This document shows, piece by piece, positions 40,101 through 50,032 of a DNA stretch of 64,000 nucleotides. A program made the translations under genes and the position numbers. The stretch is from Rhodococcus sp. OK302 (lineage in GTDB: Bacteria > Actinomycetota > Actinomycetes > Mycobacteriales > Mycobacteriaceae). The notes beneath the pieces are model-generated. The model made no database searches. It was not told the DNA's origin and was given only the letters and a program-made list of their open reading frames with translations. Position 1 is the first letter of the stretch. The number at the start of each line of letters is the position of its first letter. The DNA lies in assembly GCF_002245895.1 (NCBI RefSeq), contig NZ_NPJZ01000001.1:5139501-5203500 (forward strand), in the 5' to 3' direction.

Positions 40101-40512
40101 GCTGCCAGCTCTCCAAGTACTCCCGCTCAGGTCCGCTGAGTCGACGCAGACGTTGAGTATCGATATCGAATGCCGCGATCTGGGTCGACGCGACAATCGA
40201 CGGCGCCACGTCGAGACCGGCTCCCTTGGGCCGCACCTCGTAGGCAATCGTGAAGTCCACTGCCCGTATCTTTTCCACCCACATCAGGATGTCGAGCGGT
40301 GAATCCTCATGCCGCAGTTGACCTCGGTACCGCACGTGCAAATCCGCAATCACGGCACCGTCGCGCAATGTGACTGTGGGGCAGCCGTCTTGAAACAGCC
40401 AAGGAATTCGAGCCTCCTCCAGCAGCGTCACCATGCGGGCATGGTTGATGTGCTGGAAGGCATCCATATCGGACCACCGAACCACTACGTCGGCGTGAAA
40501 TCCTTTGCTCAA
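40093..40512 (-). CDS. Acyl-CoA thioesterase, hotdog fold (4HBT type)
   Basis: A 139-residue hotdog protein. VRWSDMDAFQHINHARM carries the catalytic Asp of the 4-hydroxybenzoyl-CoA thioesterase group, followed by EEARIPWL. It overlaps gdh by 4 nt (ATGA) and the downstream Rv2474c-like gene by 8 bp, so the three are translated together. Substrate is unknown. A second family member lies just upstream of gdh at 45.5 kb. Confidence 0.88.
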   Translation of the reverse strand: MSKGFHADVVVRWSDMDAFQHINHARMVTLLEEARIPWLFQDGCPTVTLRDGAVIADLHVRYRGQLRHEDSPLDILMWVEKIRAVDFTIAYEVRPKGAGLDVAPSIVASTQIAAFDIDTQRLRRLSGPEREYLESWQRA

Positions 40513-43500
40513 CGTCCTACCTCCGATCGGGTGCCCATGCTGCGCACCATGCTACGAACCTGCCGCGCCGCCACCGAGAGCGTCGCCAGGTCAAGCGTCC
40601 CAGACTCGAAGATCTCACCGAGAGCGGCCCTCGCCCGACTGAGCCTCGACGCGTTGGTCGATTCCCATTCGTCGATCTTTTCCCGAGGTGATTCCCCGGG
40701 TTCACCGCCGGACAGCACTTCCATCGTGAGTTGCCGCAGCGAGCTGTAGAGATCGTCGCGCAACGCCAACCGCGCGAGGGAATGCCAGCGGTCGCCCCGT
40801 TCGAGTCCGGACACAGCGGTGAGCAGCCAGTCGATTCCGAGATGCGCGTCGAGCGCGTAATACAGTTGCGCAACTTCCGCGATATCGTGCTCGGCGATAT
40901 CGGCGATGTCCGCGATGTCGAGGAGGCAGTACACGTCCAGTAACCGGAAGACTTCGAGCGCCAGGTCTTCCGGGGCACCGCGATCGATAACCGATTGGGA
41001 TCGGGCCAGCAGATCCGTCAACTGATGTCCGCCGAGCAAGCCGGGAACAAGGGGGGCGGCCGATCGGTAGGCCGCGGAATAGCGCGACACTTCGGCCCCC
41101 ACGGCAATCGGCTGTGGACGACTCGCGAGGAACCACCGCGATGCCCGATCGAGCAGTCGGCACGATTCGATGATCAGATCGTTCTCGAGATCGGCCGTGA
41201 GTCCAGCCGACCGGATCCGCGCCCACACGTCATCGAGAGCAAATACCTCACGGACGGCCGCGTACGCCCGGATCGAGTCGGTGCTGCTGGCGCCGGTCTC
41301 CTCCGCCAACCGGTACGCGTAAGTGATGCCGCCGTTGTCGATGACCTCGTTGACGAGCATTGTCGCCACGATCTGCCGTCGCAGCGGGTGGTCCTTGATT
41401 TCCGAAGCAAAACGCTCACTCACCGCCGACGGGAAATACCCGGGAATCTGTTGCGCAAAATATTCGTTGTCCGGCAGTTCGGTGGCCAGCAGATCGTCCT
41501 TGAGCGAGAGTTTCACATGCGCTGTGAGGGTCGCCAATTCCGGTGACGTCAAACCGGATCCGGCCTCCAGCCGACGCTCGATCTCCGTGTCCGTCGGCAG
41601 CGCCTCGAGCTTACGATCGAGCCCGCGAGTCTTACCCAGATCGGTCAGCTGTCGGCGGTGGACAGCGAGCATCTGCGGCGCACTTACGCGCGATATTCCG
41701 AGAAGCGCATTCTGAGCGATGTTGTCGGCCAGAACAAGTCTTGCAACATCGTCGGTCATCAAGACCAACAACGGGTTCCGCTCGACGACGGGCAATGATC
41801 CGGAACGAACCAGAGTGTCGAGAAGGATCTTGATGTTGACCTCGTGGTCGGAGCAGTCCACACCGGCAGAGTTGTCGATGGCGTCGGTGTTGATGTGGCC
41901 ACCGCCGGCACTGAACTCGATGCGCCCCAGCGCGGTCACTCCGAGGTTACCGCCTTCGCCGACTACCTTGACCCGTAGATCCTGACCGTCGACGCGTACC
42001 GCATCGTTGCTCTTGTCACCGACCTGGGCGTTGGTTTCGCCGGCCGCCTTGATGTACGTACCAATTCCGCCGTTCCACAGCAGCTCCACCGGCGCGGACA
42101 GGATTGCCCGCATCAGTTCGGGGGGTGACAGTTTGGTGACACCTTCGTCCAATCCGAGGGCAACACGCACACTTTCGGCGATCGGAACGGACTTGACGGT
42201 CCGATCCCACACTCCGCCGCCTTCACTGATCACACTGGCGTCGTAGTCAGCCCATGACGATCGGGGTAGTTCGAACAGTCGCCCGCGCTCGACAAACGAC
42301 CGCGATGCATCAGGGTTGGGATCGAGGAAGATATGCCGATGATCAAAAGCGCCGACAAGTCGGATGTGACGGCTGAGCAACATGCCGTTGCCGAACACGT
42401 CGCCGCTCATGTCGCCCACACCGACGGTGGTGAAATCCTCGGACTGCGTATCGACGCCGATCTCGCGGAAATGACGCTTGACACTTTCCCACGCGCCGCG
42501 CGCCGTGATGCCCATTCCCTTGTGGTCGTATCCCACTGATCCACCGGAGGCAAAGGCGTCACCGAGCCAGAAATCATACTGCGCTGCAACAGAATTCGCC
42601 AGGTCGGAGAACGACGCAGTCCCCTTGTCTGCGGCGACGACCAGGTAACGATCCTCGTCGTCCTTGCGCACCACTCGCTCCGGGGTGACAACTGCGCCCG
42701 TATCGGGATCGACGTTGTCGGTGATGTCGAGAAGCCCCGAGATGAAGGTGCGGTAGCACGCCTTGCCGGACTCCAATGTTGCCGTGCGGTCTACCACCGG
42801 ATCACCGGTCGGCAACGGCGGATTCTTCACGACGAACCCACCCTTGGCACCTACCGGAACGATGACGGCGTTTTTGACGGCCTGGGCCTTCACCAAGCCG
42901 AGCACCTCGGTGCGGAAATCTTCACGTCTGTCCGACCACCTCAAACCGCCGCGTGCGACCGCACCGAACCGAAGATGCACTCCTTCGACTTTCGGTGAGT
43001 ACACATAGATCTCGAAAGCCGGTCTGGGCTTGGGTAGTTCACTGATCCGGGAGGGATCGAGCTTGATCGACAAATAGTCACGCGAGCGCCCGTCCTCGTC
43101 GATGACGTAGAAATTGGTGCGCAGCGTCGCTTTCACCAGCGAGAACATGCCGCGCAGAATGCGGTCGGCATCCAGACTGAGCACCTCGTCGATGGACGCC
43201 CGCAACTGCGCCTCCAACTCGGCAACGCGTTCTTCATCGCACAACTGCGGATCGAACATTGCCTCGAACAATTCCACCAACGCACAGGCTGTCTTCGGGT
43301 GCGTGAGGGCAATTCCCTCGATATGGAATTGACTGTAGGGAAAGGTAGCCTGCCGCAAGTACTTTGCATAAGCGCGCAGCACAACTGCCTGCCGCCAGGA
43401 CATTCCGGCACGCAGCACCAATTCGTTGAAACGGTCGGCCTCGGCGCGTCCGAACCACACGGCGCCGAAGGCAGCGGTGAAACGCTTCTGCACCTCGGTC

Positions 43501-45353
43501 AGCGGAACTGTGCTGGTCTCCAAAGGGACCTGCGTATCGAGATCGATTTCCACGGACGCCCGTAGATCCGCCGGCACGGACAAACCGAAGTCGTAGATCC
43601 AGCACTGCACTCCGTCGAGGCGCTGCACTACGTGCGGCCTTTCGTCGAGCACCTCGACCCCGAGCGACTGCAACACCGGGAGCACCTGACTGAGCGAGAT
43701 GCCACCGCCGCCGACAAAGAGCGTGAACCGCCACTGACCGGGATCGGAATCCTCAGCCCGATAAAGCAATACGTCAATCGCTCCGGGTGCCAGTGCTTCG
43801 AGTCGAGCGATGTCGGACAGCGCCCGTGAAGGTTCGAAATCTTCTTTGTAGCCGTCCGGTAGAACTCGCGAATACCGCTGCACAAGTTCAAGTTCCGCAC
43901 TCGACGCGTCGCGCACAAGGTCGGTGATACGGTCATCCCAGCTGCGACTGACCTCGGTCAGTAATCCCTGGACCCGCTCACGATTCTCCTCGGACACATC
44001 CAGATGAACCGGCTCACTGCCCGGATCGCGGCGGATCGTCACGTGAAGCAATGCCAAATCATTCTCGGTAACTCGGGCTGTGTAATCGAGAGTGCCCGGA
44101 CCGAATTCACGCCACAGTGTGTGCTGCATCGCCAGGCGTACACGCGTCGTATAGCGGTCTCGCGGCAGATACACCAAGCACGAGACAAAGCGTCCGAACG
44201 TGTCTTCGCGTACGAACAACCGGACCTGCCGACGCAGTCCGATGCTGTGGACAGCATGGACGGTCTCGAACAAGGTTTGTGTGTCACTCGAGAACAACTC
44301 GGTACGCGGGAACGATTGGATCACTTCGAGCATCGCCTGGCCGGAATACGAATTGAGGTCCACACCGGCCCGTTTGATCACTTCACGCACACGTCGCTCG
44401 ATCAGCGGAATCGCAAGTACGTTCTCGTGGACCGCCACCACCGTGAACACTCCGAGAAACCTGTGCTCCCCCACTATGTTTCCGTCGTCGTCGAGGATGG
44501 AGACGCCGACGAAGTAGGGGTAAACGGCGCGGTGAACTGTGGCGGGGAACGAGCCTTGAGTGAGAACCAGCAGCGGGCGGTCCGGGAGATCCGCAACGGG
44601 CGGCAAACTCATCGGCCCCTCGGTGACGACATCGGTGCGGAGCACTCCCAGAGCACTGCCCTCGACGGTACGTGAACCGTCGGATGTGCCCTCGAATCGG
44701 CGGTATCCCAGCACCGCATAGTTGCCGTCGGCCATCCAGCGGAGCAACCGCGCGGTATCGGAGAACTCTTCGGGTGAAATTCTCCCCGACGCCGTGGATG
44801 CCGATTTCTCGAGTTCATCAGCGATGCTCAACTCGAGCGCAGTCATTGCCGGAGTGTCGCCTACGACCTGACGGACATCTGCGAGCACTTTGCCCAGATG
44901 CGCATCGATCGCGTCGAGAGCTGATTCGTCGACTTCGGAATCCAACTGAACGTGCATCCAGGATTCCTGAATTCCGTTGCCGTCCAAGGAAACCAGATTG
45001 CCAGAATTGTCACGTTCCACGGTCAGGATCGGATGCGCGAACTGACTGATTCCCACACCGAGTCGATTGAGCATCGCCGTGACGGACTCGACGAGCAGCG
45101 ACATGTCGTCGGTGACGATCTGCACGGAAGCTCCGAGACCTTCCGGTCCCCCCGGGCGGTAAACACGCCACACCGCGGTTCCCGGCGTCCGGTGACGCCC
45201 GAGTGCAAGATGCGCCAGCAAGACTCGATCAGTTCGGCCATTGATCACATCGTCGCTGTCGCCCTCGTCGATATGTGTGAAAAAAGCCTCGCGAAGCCGC
45301 GCCAGTAGCGTCGCTTCGTCGAGGCTCGAGGAGGTCTCTTGTCGGTCCGTCAT
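40509..45353 (-). CDS. gdh: Large NAD-specific glutamate dehydrogenase (GDH-180 type)
   Basis: Deaminates glutamate to 2-oxoglutarate with NAD+. The 1614-residue protein has long N-terminal ACT-like regulatory regions (1 to about 700), then the catalytic core with RFGAVARGGLRWSDRREDFR, VPVGAKGGFVVK and GVGDMSGDVFGNG, and a helical C-terminal part. The open frame starts at 45401, but the ATG at 45353 (MTDRQETSS) is more likely, preceded by a weak purine-rich site. Mycobacterial homologues have about 1620 residues. It overlaps the thioesterase gene. Confidence 0.94.
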   Translation of the reverse strand: MTDRQETSSSLDEATLLARLREAFFTHIDEGDSDDVINGRTDRVLLAHLALGRHRTPGTAVWRVYRPGGPEGLGASVQIVTDDMSLLVESVTAMLNRLGVGISQFAHPILTVERDNSGNLVSLDGNGIQESWMHVQLDSEVDESALDAIDAHLGKVLADVRQVVGDTPAMTALELSIADELEKSASTASGRISPEEFSDTARLLRWMADGNYAVLGYRRFEGTSDGSRTVEGSALGVLRTDVVTEGPMSLPPVADLPDRPLLVLTQGSFPATVHRAVYPYFVGVSILDDDGNIVGEHRFLGVFTVVAVHENVLAIPLIERRVREVIKRAGVDLNSYSGQAMLEVIQSFPRTELFSSDTQTLFETVHAVHSIGLRRQVRLFVREDTFGRFVSCLVYLPRDRYTTRVRLAMQHTLWREFGPGTLDYTARVTENDLALLHVTIRRDPGSEPVHLDVSEENRERVQGLLTEVSRSWDDRITDLVRDASSAELELVQRYSRVLPDGYKEDFEPSRALSDIARLEALAPGAIDVLLYRAEDSDPGQWRFTLFVGGGGISLSQVLPVLQSLGVEVLDERPHVVQRLDGVQCWIYDFGLSVPADLRASVEIDLDTQVPLETSTVPLTEVQKRFTAAFGAVWFGRAEADRFNELVLRAGMSWRQAVVLRAYAKYLRQATFPYSQFHIEGIALTHPKTACALVELFEAMFDPQLCDEERVAELEAQLRASIDEVLSLDADRILRGMFSLVKATLRTNFYVIDEDGRSRDYLSIKLDPSRISELPKPRPAFEIYVYSPKVEGVHLRFGAVARGGLRWSDRREDFRTEVLGLVKAQAVKNAVIVPVGAKGGFVVKNPPLPTGDPVVDRTATLESGKACYRTFISGLLDITDNVDPDTGAVVTPERVVRKDDEDRYLVVAADKGTASFSDLANSVAAQYDFWLGDAFASGGSVGYDHKGMGITARGAWESVKRHFREIGVDTQSEDFTTVGVGDMSGDVFGNGMLLSRHIRLVGAFDHRHIFLDPNPDASRSFVERGRLFELPRSSWADYDASVISEGGGVWDRTVKSVPIAESVRVALGLDEGVTKLSPPELMRAILSAPVELLWNGGIGTYIKAAGETNAQVGDKSNDAVRVDGQDLRVKVVGEGGNLGVTALGRIEFSAGGGHINTDAIDNSAGVDCSDHEVNIKILLDTLVRSGSLPVVERNPLLVLMTDDVARLVLADNIAQNALLGISRVSAPQMLAVHRRQLTDLGKTRGLDRKLEALPTDTEIERRLEAGSGLTSPELATLTAHVKLSLKDDLLATELPDNEYFAQQIPGYFPSAVSERFASEIKDHPLRRQIVATMLVNEVIDNGGITYAYRLAEETGASSTDSIRAYAAVREVFALDDVWARIRSAGLTADLENDLIIESCRLLDRASRWFLASRPQPIAVGAEVSRYSAAYRSAAPLVPGLLGGHQLTDLLARSQSVIDRGAPEDLALEVFRLLDVYCLLDIADIADIAEHDIAEVAQLYYALDAHLGIDWLLTAVSGLERGDRWHSLARLALRDDLYSSLRQLTMEVLSGGEPGESPREKIDEWESTNASRLSRARAALGEIFESGTLDLATLSVAARQVRSMVRSMGTRSEVGR

Positions 45354-45470
45354 TCTTGACTCACATCCCTGTAGGTCTAGATCCCTGGAGGCCTTGACCA
45401 CCGTGGGTTCTGATCACCGCGGCCAATCTCTGACTCGAGACTAGCCGCGGCGACCACCATCTAGGGCGAA

Positions 45471-45905
45471 CTACGAGACGAAATCTTGCGGTTCATTCAC
45501 CGAAACGAGCGCAGCTTCGAGAACCGAACGTTCACTCTCGGCAAGGGATCTGGACTTTTCGGTCACCTTGTCGAATCCGACCATCAGCGCGTCACCGAAG
45601 GCACACTCGGCACCCGTGTTGTCGCGGATGATGTGACGGACCGTGAACGACGACGTGCCGACATGCGTCGTGACGACGTCGATCTGCAACGGACCGGAAG
45701 AATCCGTCACCGGCTTGAGGAATTCGATAGTCATCTTTCGAACGACGACGTATCCCGGCCGCCCACCGTGAACAGCAAGCTTCGACTCCAGAAACTGGAT
45801 TCGAGCTTCCTGCATGTACTCGGCGTACTTGGTGTTGTTGACATGGCCCAGGCGGTCGGAATCACCCCACCGAACCTGGACCTCGCAACTGAATGCGTCT
45901 GCCAC
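45471..45905 (-). CDS. Acyl-CoA thioesterase, hotdog fold
   Basis: A 144-residue hotdog protein with VRWGDSDRLGHVNNTKYAEYMQEAR, holding the catalytic Asp, and KMTIEFLKPV. It lies 3 bp after ettA in the same direction, so it probably shares its transcript. The 117 bp between it and gdh hold no gene. Substrate unknown. It is related to, but clearly different from, the thioesterase at 40.1 kb. Confidence 0.88.
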   Translation of the reverse strand: MADAFSCEVQVRWGDSDRLGHVNNTKYAEYMQEARIQFLESKLAVHGGRPGYVVVRKMTIEFLKPVTDSSGPLQIDVVTTHVGTSSFTVRHIIRDNTGAECAFGDALMVGFDKVTEKSRSLAESERSVLEAALVSVNEPQDFVS

Positions 45906-45908
45906 AGG

Positions 45909-47588
45909 TCAGTCCCGGGTGAGCTTGCGGTGCGTGACGCGGTGCGGACGCGCGGCGTCGGCGCCGAGTCGCTCGACCTTGTTGGCCTCGTAGCCTTCGA
46001 AGTTGCCTTCGTACCAGTACCAAGCAGCTTCGTTGTCGCCGAAGCCGCCTTCCCACGCCAGGATGTGGGTACACGTGCGGTCCAGGAACCAGCGATCGTG
46101 CGAGATCACGACGGCGCAGCCCGGGAACTCTTCGAGAGCGTTCTCCAGCGAACCGAGGGTTTCGACGTCGAGGTCGTTAGTCGGCTCATCGAGCAGGATC
46201 AGGTTGCCGCCCTGCTTGAGCGTCATCGCCAGGTTCAGACGGTTGCGCTCACCACCGGAGAGAACGCCGGCCGGCTTCTGCTGATCGTGACCCTTGAATC
46301 CGAACGAGCTGATGTAGGCGCGCGACGGGAATTCGGTCTGGCCGACGACGATGAAGTCGAGTCCGTCGGACACGGTCTCCCAGACCGTCTTCTTCGGGTC
46401 GATGCCGCTGCGGTTCTGGTCGACGTAGCTCAGCTTGACCGTCTGGCCGATCTTGACCTCACCCGAATCCGGCTCTTCGAGACCGACGATGGTCTTGAAC
46501 AGCGTCGTCTTACCAACACCGTTGGGGCCGATGACGCCGACGATGCCGTTACGCGGAAGCGTGAACGAGAGGTCCTTGATCAGGACGCGGCCGTCGAAGC
46601 CCTTGTCGAGGTTCTTGACCTCGACGACAACGTCGCCCAGACGCGGCGGTGCCGGAATCTGGATCTCGTCGAAGTCGAGCTTGCGGGTCTTCTCCGCCTC
46701 GATGGCCATCTCTTCGTAGCGATCGAGACGAGCCTTGCTCTTGGCCTGACGGGCCTTGGCACCGGAACGAACCCACGCGAGTTCGTCCTTGAGGCGCTTC
46801 TGCAGCTTCTGGTCCTTCTTGCCGGACACCTCGAGGCGAGCGGCCTTCTGCTCCAGGTACGTGGAGTAGTTGCCCTCGTACGGGTAGAGGCGACCGCGGT
46901 CGACCTCACAGATCCACTGCGCCACGTGATCGAGGAAGTAACGATCGTGAGTGACGGCGAGGATAGCGCCGGGGTATGCAGCGAGATGCTGCTCGAGCCA
47001 CAGAACCGACTCGGCGTCGAGGTGGTTAGTGGGCTCATCGAGGAGCAGCAGATCAGGCTTGCTCAGCAGCAACTTGCACAGTGCGACACGACGCTTCTCA
47101 CCACCGGAGAGGTGTGTGACCATGTCCTCGGGCGGCGGGCAACGCAGCGCGTCCATTGCCTGTTCGAGCTGGGAATCGATCTCCCAAGCGTTGGCATGGT
47201 CGAGCTTCTCCTGAAGCTCGCCCATCTCTTCCATCAGCTCGTCGGAGTAATCCGTAGCCATGAGCTCGGCGATCTCGTTGTATCGCTTGAGCTGAACCAT
47301 GGTCTCGCCGAGGCCCTCTTCGACGTTCTCGCGAACAGTCTTGGTCTCGTCGAGCTGCGGCTCCTGCATGAGGATGCCGACCGTTGCGCCGGGAGCGATG
47401 AATGCCTCACCGTTGCCCGGCTGGTCCAGTCCGGCCATGATCTTGAGGATGCTGGACTTACCAGCGCCGTTGGGTCCGACGACACCGATCTTCGCGCCGG
47501 GGTAAAAACTCATCGTGACGTCATCGAGGATGACCTTGTCACCGTGCGCCTTGCGCACCTTCTTCATCGTATAAATAAACTCAGCCAT
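45909..47588 (-). CDS. ettA: Energy-dependent translational throttle protein EttA (ABC-F)
   Basis: Soluble twin-ATPase acting at the ribosomal E site. The 559-residue protein has two ABC domains with Walker A GPNGAGKSS and GPNGVGKTT, signatures LSGGEKRR and LSGGERNR, and Walker B LLLLDEPTNHLD and LILLDEPTNDLD. The interdomain linker and basic region (about 240-320) are typical of ABC-F proteins. The start MAEFIYTMKKVRK is the EttA N-terminus, 12 codons inside the longest frame. Position corresponds to Rv2477c. Confidence 0.96.
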   Translation of the reverse strand: MAEFIYTMKKVRKAHGDKVILDDVTMSFYPGAKIGVVGPNGAGKSSILKIMAGLDQPGNGEAFIAPGATVGILMQEPQLDETKTVRENVEEGLGETMVQLKRYNEIAELMATDYSDELMEEMGELQEKLDHANAWEIDSQLEQAMDALRCPPPEDMVTHLSGGEKRRVALCKLLLSKPDLLLLDEPTNHLDAESVLWLEQHLAAYPGAILAVTHDRYFLDHVAQWICEVDRGRLYPYEGNYSTYLEQKAARLEVSGKKDQKLQKRLKDELAWVRSGAKARQAKSKARLDRYEEMAIEAEKTRKLDFDEIQIPAPPRLGDVVVEVKNLDKGFDGRVLIKDLSFTLPRNGIVGVIGPNGVGKTTLFKTIVGLEEPDSGEVKIGQTVKLSYVDQNRSGIDPKKTVWETVSDGLDFIVVGQTEFPSRAYISSFGFKGHDQQKPAGVLSGGERNRLNLAMTLKQGGNLILLDEPTNDLDVETLGSLENALEEFPGCAVVISHDRWFLDRTCTHILAWEGGFGDNEAAWYWYEGNFEGYEANKVERLGADAARPHRVTHRKLTRD

Positions 47589-47639
47589 GACCGTCAGCCT
47601 ATCGGCGTTTGTCGCATTACCCACATTGCGCGTGGAGGT

Positions 47640-49472
47640 TCACACGCTCTGAAGTTCGGACGGTAGTTCCGTGGCGTCATTGCCGGTAGCCGCGAGGAGC
47701 TGTGCATACCGTCCACCTTGTTCGACCAACTCGTCGTGGGTGCCCTTCTCCACCACCACGCCCTGATCGAGCACGGCAATCAGATCTGCATCCCTTACTG
47801 TCGAAAGCCTGTGCGCTACAACAAGAGTGGTCCGTCCAACCATGAGTTCATCCAAGGCGTCCTGCAGTGCACGCTCGGTGCGATTGTCCAGCGCGCTGGT
47901 CGCCTCGTCGAGAACGAGGATCGGCGGGTTTCGCAATACTGTCCGCGCAATGGCGATACGTTGCTTCTCGCCGCCCGAGAACCGATAGCCACGCTCACCG
48001 ACCATGGTGTCGTAACCCTCGTCCAGACCGACGATGAACTCGTGGATCTGGGCGATGCGTGCAGCCTGCTCGATCTCCTCGTCAGTGGCATCAGGTTTCG
48101 CGAATCGTAGATTCTCGCGAATCGTCGTGTGAAACAGGTACGTCTCCTGCGATACGACTCCGATCAGGTCGGAGACCGTGGACAGATCGAGGTCACGGAG
48201 ATCGACGCCGTCGATCGTCACGGACCCAGCCGTCGGGTCGTACAGCCGCGCGGCGAGATATCCGAGGGTGGTCTTGCCCGATCCCGTCGACCCGACGAGC
48301 GCGAGCGTTCCGCCGGCGGGGACGCTCAGGTCGATGTTGTTCAACGTCTTGGAGTCGGTTCCGGGGTACGAGAAGTCGACGTGGTCGAATCGCAGTTCGC
48401 CAGTCATCGCTGCCCGGTCGAATTCCTTCGACTCCTCCGGATCGGCAATGTCGATCGGTAGGTCCAGGTACTCGAACACCCGACTGAACAAAGCCATGGA
48501 ACTCTGCACTTCGACGCCGGTGTTGAGGAGCATCATGGTCGGCCGGAACAACTGAGTCTGCAAAGTCGTGAAGGCAACCAGCGTGCCGACGGTGATCGTG
48601 TTGCCGTGGTCGAGCGTGAATCCGGCAAACCAATAGACCAATGCGGGCATAGCGGCAAAGGTGATCGACATGGTCGCCATGCGCCATTTTCCGGCCATCA
48701 TCGCGCGCAATTCGACGTCGGCAACTTCGGCGGAACGCTCGGTAAAGCGATCAGTGAGCGCCGACTTCGCGCCGGTAGTCTTACCGAGCAAGATGCCGCT
48801 GACCGACAGGGATTCCTCCACCTGAACGGACAGGTCGCTGAGCAACTTCTGCCGGGTACCCGAAATCTTGCGACGCTCGTTGCCGATCTTGCGAGCAATG
48901 CGGATAAAGACGGGCAGGATCGCGAGCGAGAAAATCGCCAGACGCCAATCGAGCAGGAACAACGCGACGATGGTTGCGGCAACTGTCGTTGCGTTCTGAG
49001 CGATCGATGTTGCGGTATTGGTGACAACGGATTGCATGCCGCCGATGTCGTTCGCGATGCGTGACTGCACTTCGCCGGTCCTTGTCCGGGCAAAAAATCC
49101 GAGGGACTGATTCTGTAGATGCGAGTACACCCGCACACGCAATTGATGCATCAGTTTCTGGCCGATGCTGTTGGACATCCAGGTTTGCGCCACGCCGAGG
49201 CAACTGGTGATGATCGCGATGGCGATCATGCCGATCGCCAGGAAACTGACAAGTCCGAGGTTCTTGTCCGGAATAGCTTTGTCCAACATTTCGCGGAGAA
49301 GCAGCGGACTACCCAACGCGACGATCGCGCTGAGAGTGATCACTGCTGTGACGATCGCGATCTGTTTCCGGTACGGCCTGAACAATTCGAGCACGCGTCG
49401 CGGTGATACGGGATCCGCCGGAGCAAACTCGACGGCGGGCTTGTCAAAATCTCTGATGTGATCTGGTCTCAC
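47640..49472 (-). CDS. ABC exporter, fused membrane and ATPase domains
   Basis: A 610-residue half-transporter that probably works as a homodimer. It has six membrane helices within about residues 35-320 and an ATPase domain with Walker A STGSGKTT, signature FSGGEKQR and Walker B ILVLDEATSALD. AGGAGG five bases before the GTG at 49472 fixes the start, 10 codons into the longest frame. It is divergent from a MarR regulator with a palindrome between them, a common arrangement for an inducible drug or metabolite exporter. Substrate unknown. Confidence 0.92.
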   Translation of the reverse strand: MRPDHIRDFDKPAVEFAPADPVSPRRVLELFRPYRKQIAIVTAVITLSAIVALGSPLLLREMLDKAIPDKNLGLVSFLAIGMIAIAIITSCLGVAQTWMSNSIGQKLMHQLRVRVYSHLQNQSLGFFARTRTGEVQSRIANDIGGMQSVVTNTATSIAQNATTVAATIVALFLLDWRLAIFSLAILPVFIRIARKIGNERRKISGTRQKLLSDLSVQVEESLSVSGILLGKTTGAKSALTDRFTERSAEVADVELRAMMAGKWRMATMSITFAAMPALVYWFAGFTLDHGNTITVGTLVAFTTLQTQLFRPTMMLLNTGVEVQSSMALFSRVFEYLDLPIDIADPEESKEFDRAAMTGELRFDHVDFSYPGTDSKTLNNIDLSVPAGGTLALVGSTGSGKTTLGYLAARLYDPTAGSVTIDGVDLRDLDLSTVSDLIGVVSQETYLFHTTIRENLRFAKPDATDEEIEQAARIAQIHEFIVGLDEGYDTMVGERGYRFSGGEKQRIAIARTVLRNPPILVLDEATSALDNRTERALQDALDELMVGRTTLVVAHRLSTVRDADLIAVLDQGVVVEKGTHDELVEQGGRYAQLLAATGNDATELPSELQSV

Positions 49473-49514
49473 GTTTACCTCCTGGAGGCGCTTCTCACCC
49501 ACACTTCATATTGA

Positions 49515-49527
49515 TGAGGTTACCTCA
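49515..49527. promoter_or_regulatory. Candidate MarR operator
   Basis: Perfect palindrome TGAGGT-T-ACCTCA in the 91-bp divergent gap between the ABC exporter and marR. The central position suggests control of both genes by the MarR product. Confidence 0.55.
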
Positions 49528-49563
49528 CTATGAGGCTGACACCAACAACGCTAGACTGACCGC

Positions 49564-50031
49564 ATGCATTCCCGAGAGCGCGAACTCACCGACGTAGTGA
49601 TGTCCGTAGCCCGAACCATTCGCCGACGCCAGATCGCCGCATTGGAACCGTTCGGCCTGTCCCCATCCCAAGGCCGCGCGATTCGGGTACTTGCACGCGC
49701 CGGCGAACCCGTGCGTTTGGGGTTCCTCGCCGAACGACTACGCATCGTCCCCCGGTCCGCAACAGACGTCGTCGATTCGCTGGAGGCCGCAGGCTGGGTC
49801 ACGCGCATGCCCGATCCGGGTGATCGTCGCGCAGTACTCCTCGAACTCACAGACTCGGGCGCCACCCTCGCGGCGGAAATCACCGAAGCCCAGCGGCGCG
49901 AATCCGCCGATGTCTTCGACGACCTCGATGATTCCGAGCAAAGTGTTCTGCACCAATTACTCGAGCGAGTAGACGCGGGTCACGACCAGGGTCGCGCCCG
50001 CGACTGCTCGAAAACTCGGAGCCTGAGTTAG
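49564..50031 (+). CDS. MarR-family transcriptional regulator
   Basis: A 155-residue winged-helix repressor. The recognition region is LAERLRIVPRSATDVVDSLEAAGWV, with the wing RMPDPGDRRAVLLELT, which is a typical MarR DxRxx motif. The C-terminal 30 residues are charged and less conserved. It is divergent from the ABC exporter and probably controls it and itself. It ends one base before the convergent ssb-like gene. Confidence 0.92.
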   Translation: MHSRERELTDVVMSVARTIRRRQIAALEPFGLSPSQGRAIRVLARAGEPVRLGFLAERLRIVPRSATDVVDSLEAAGWVTRMPDPGDRRAVLLELTDSGATLAAEITEAQRRESADVFDDLDDSEQSVLHQLLERVDAGHDQGRARDCSKTRSLS

Positions 50032-50032
50032 T

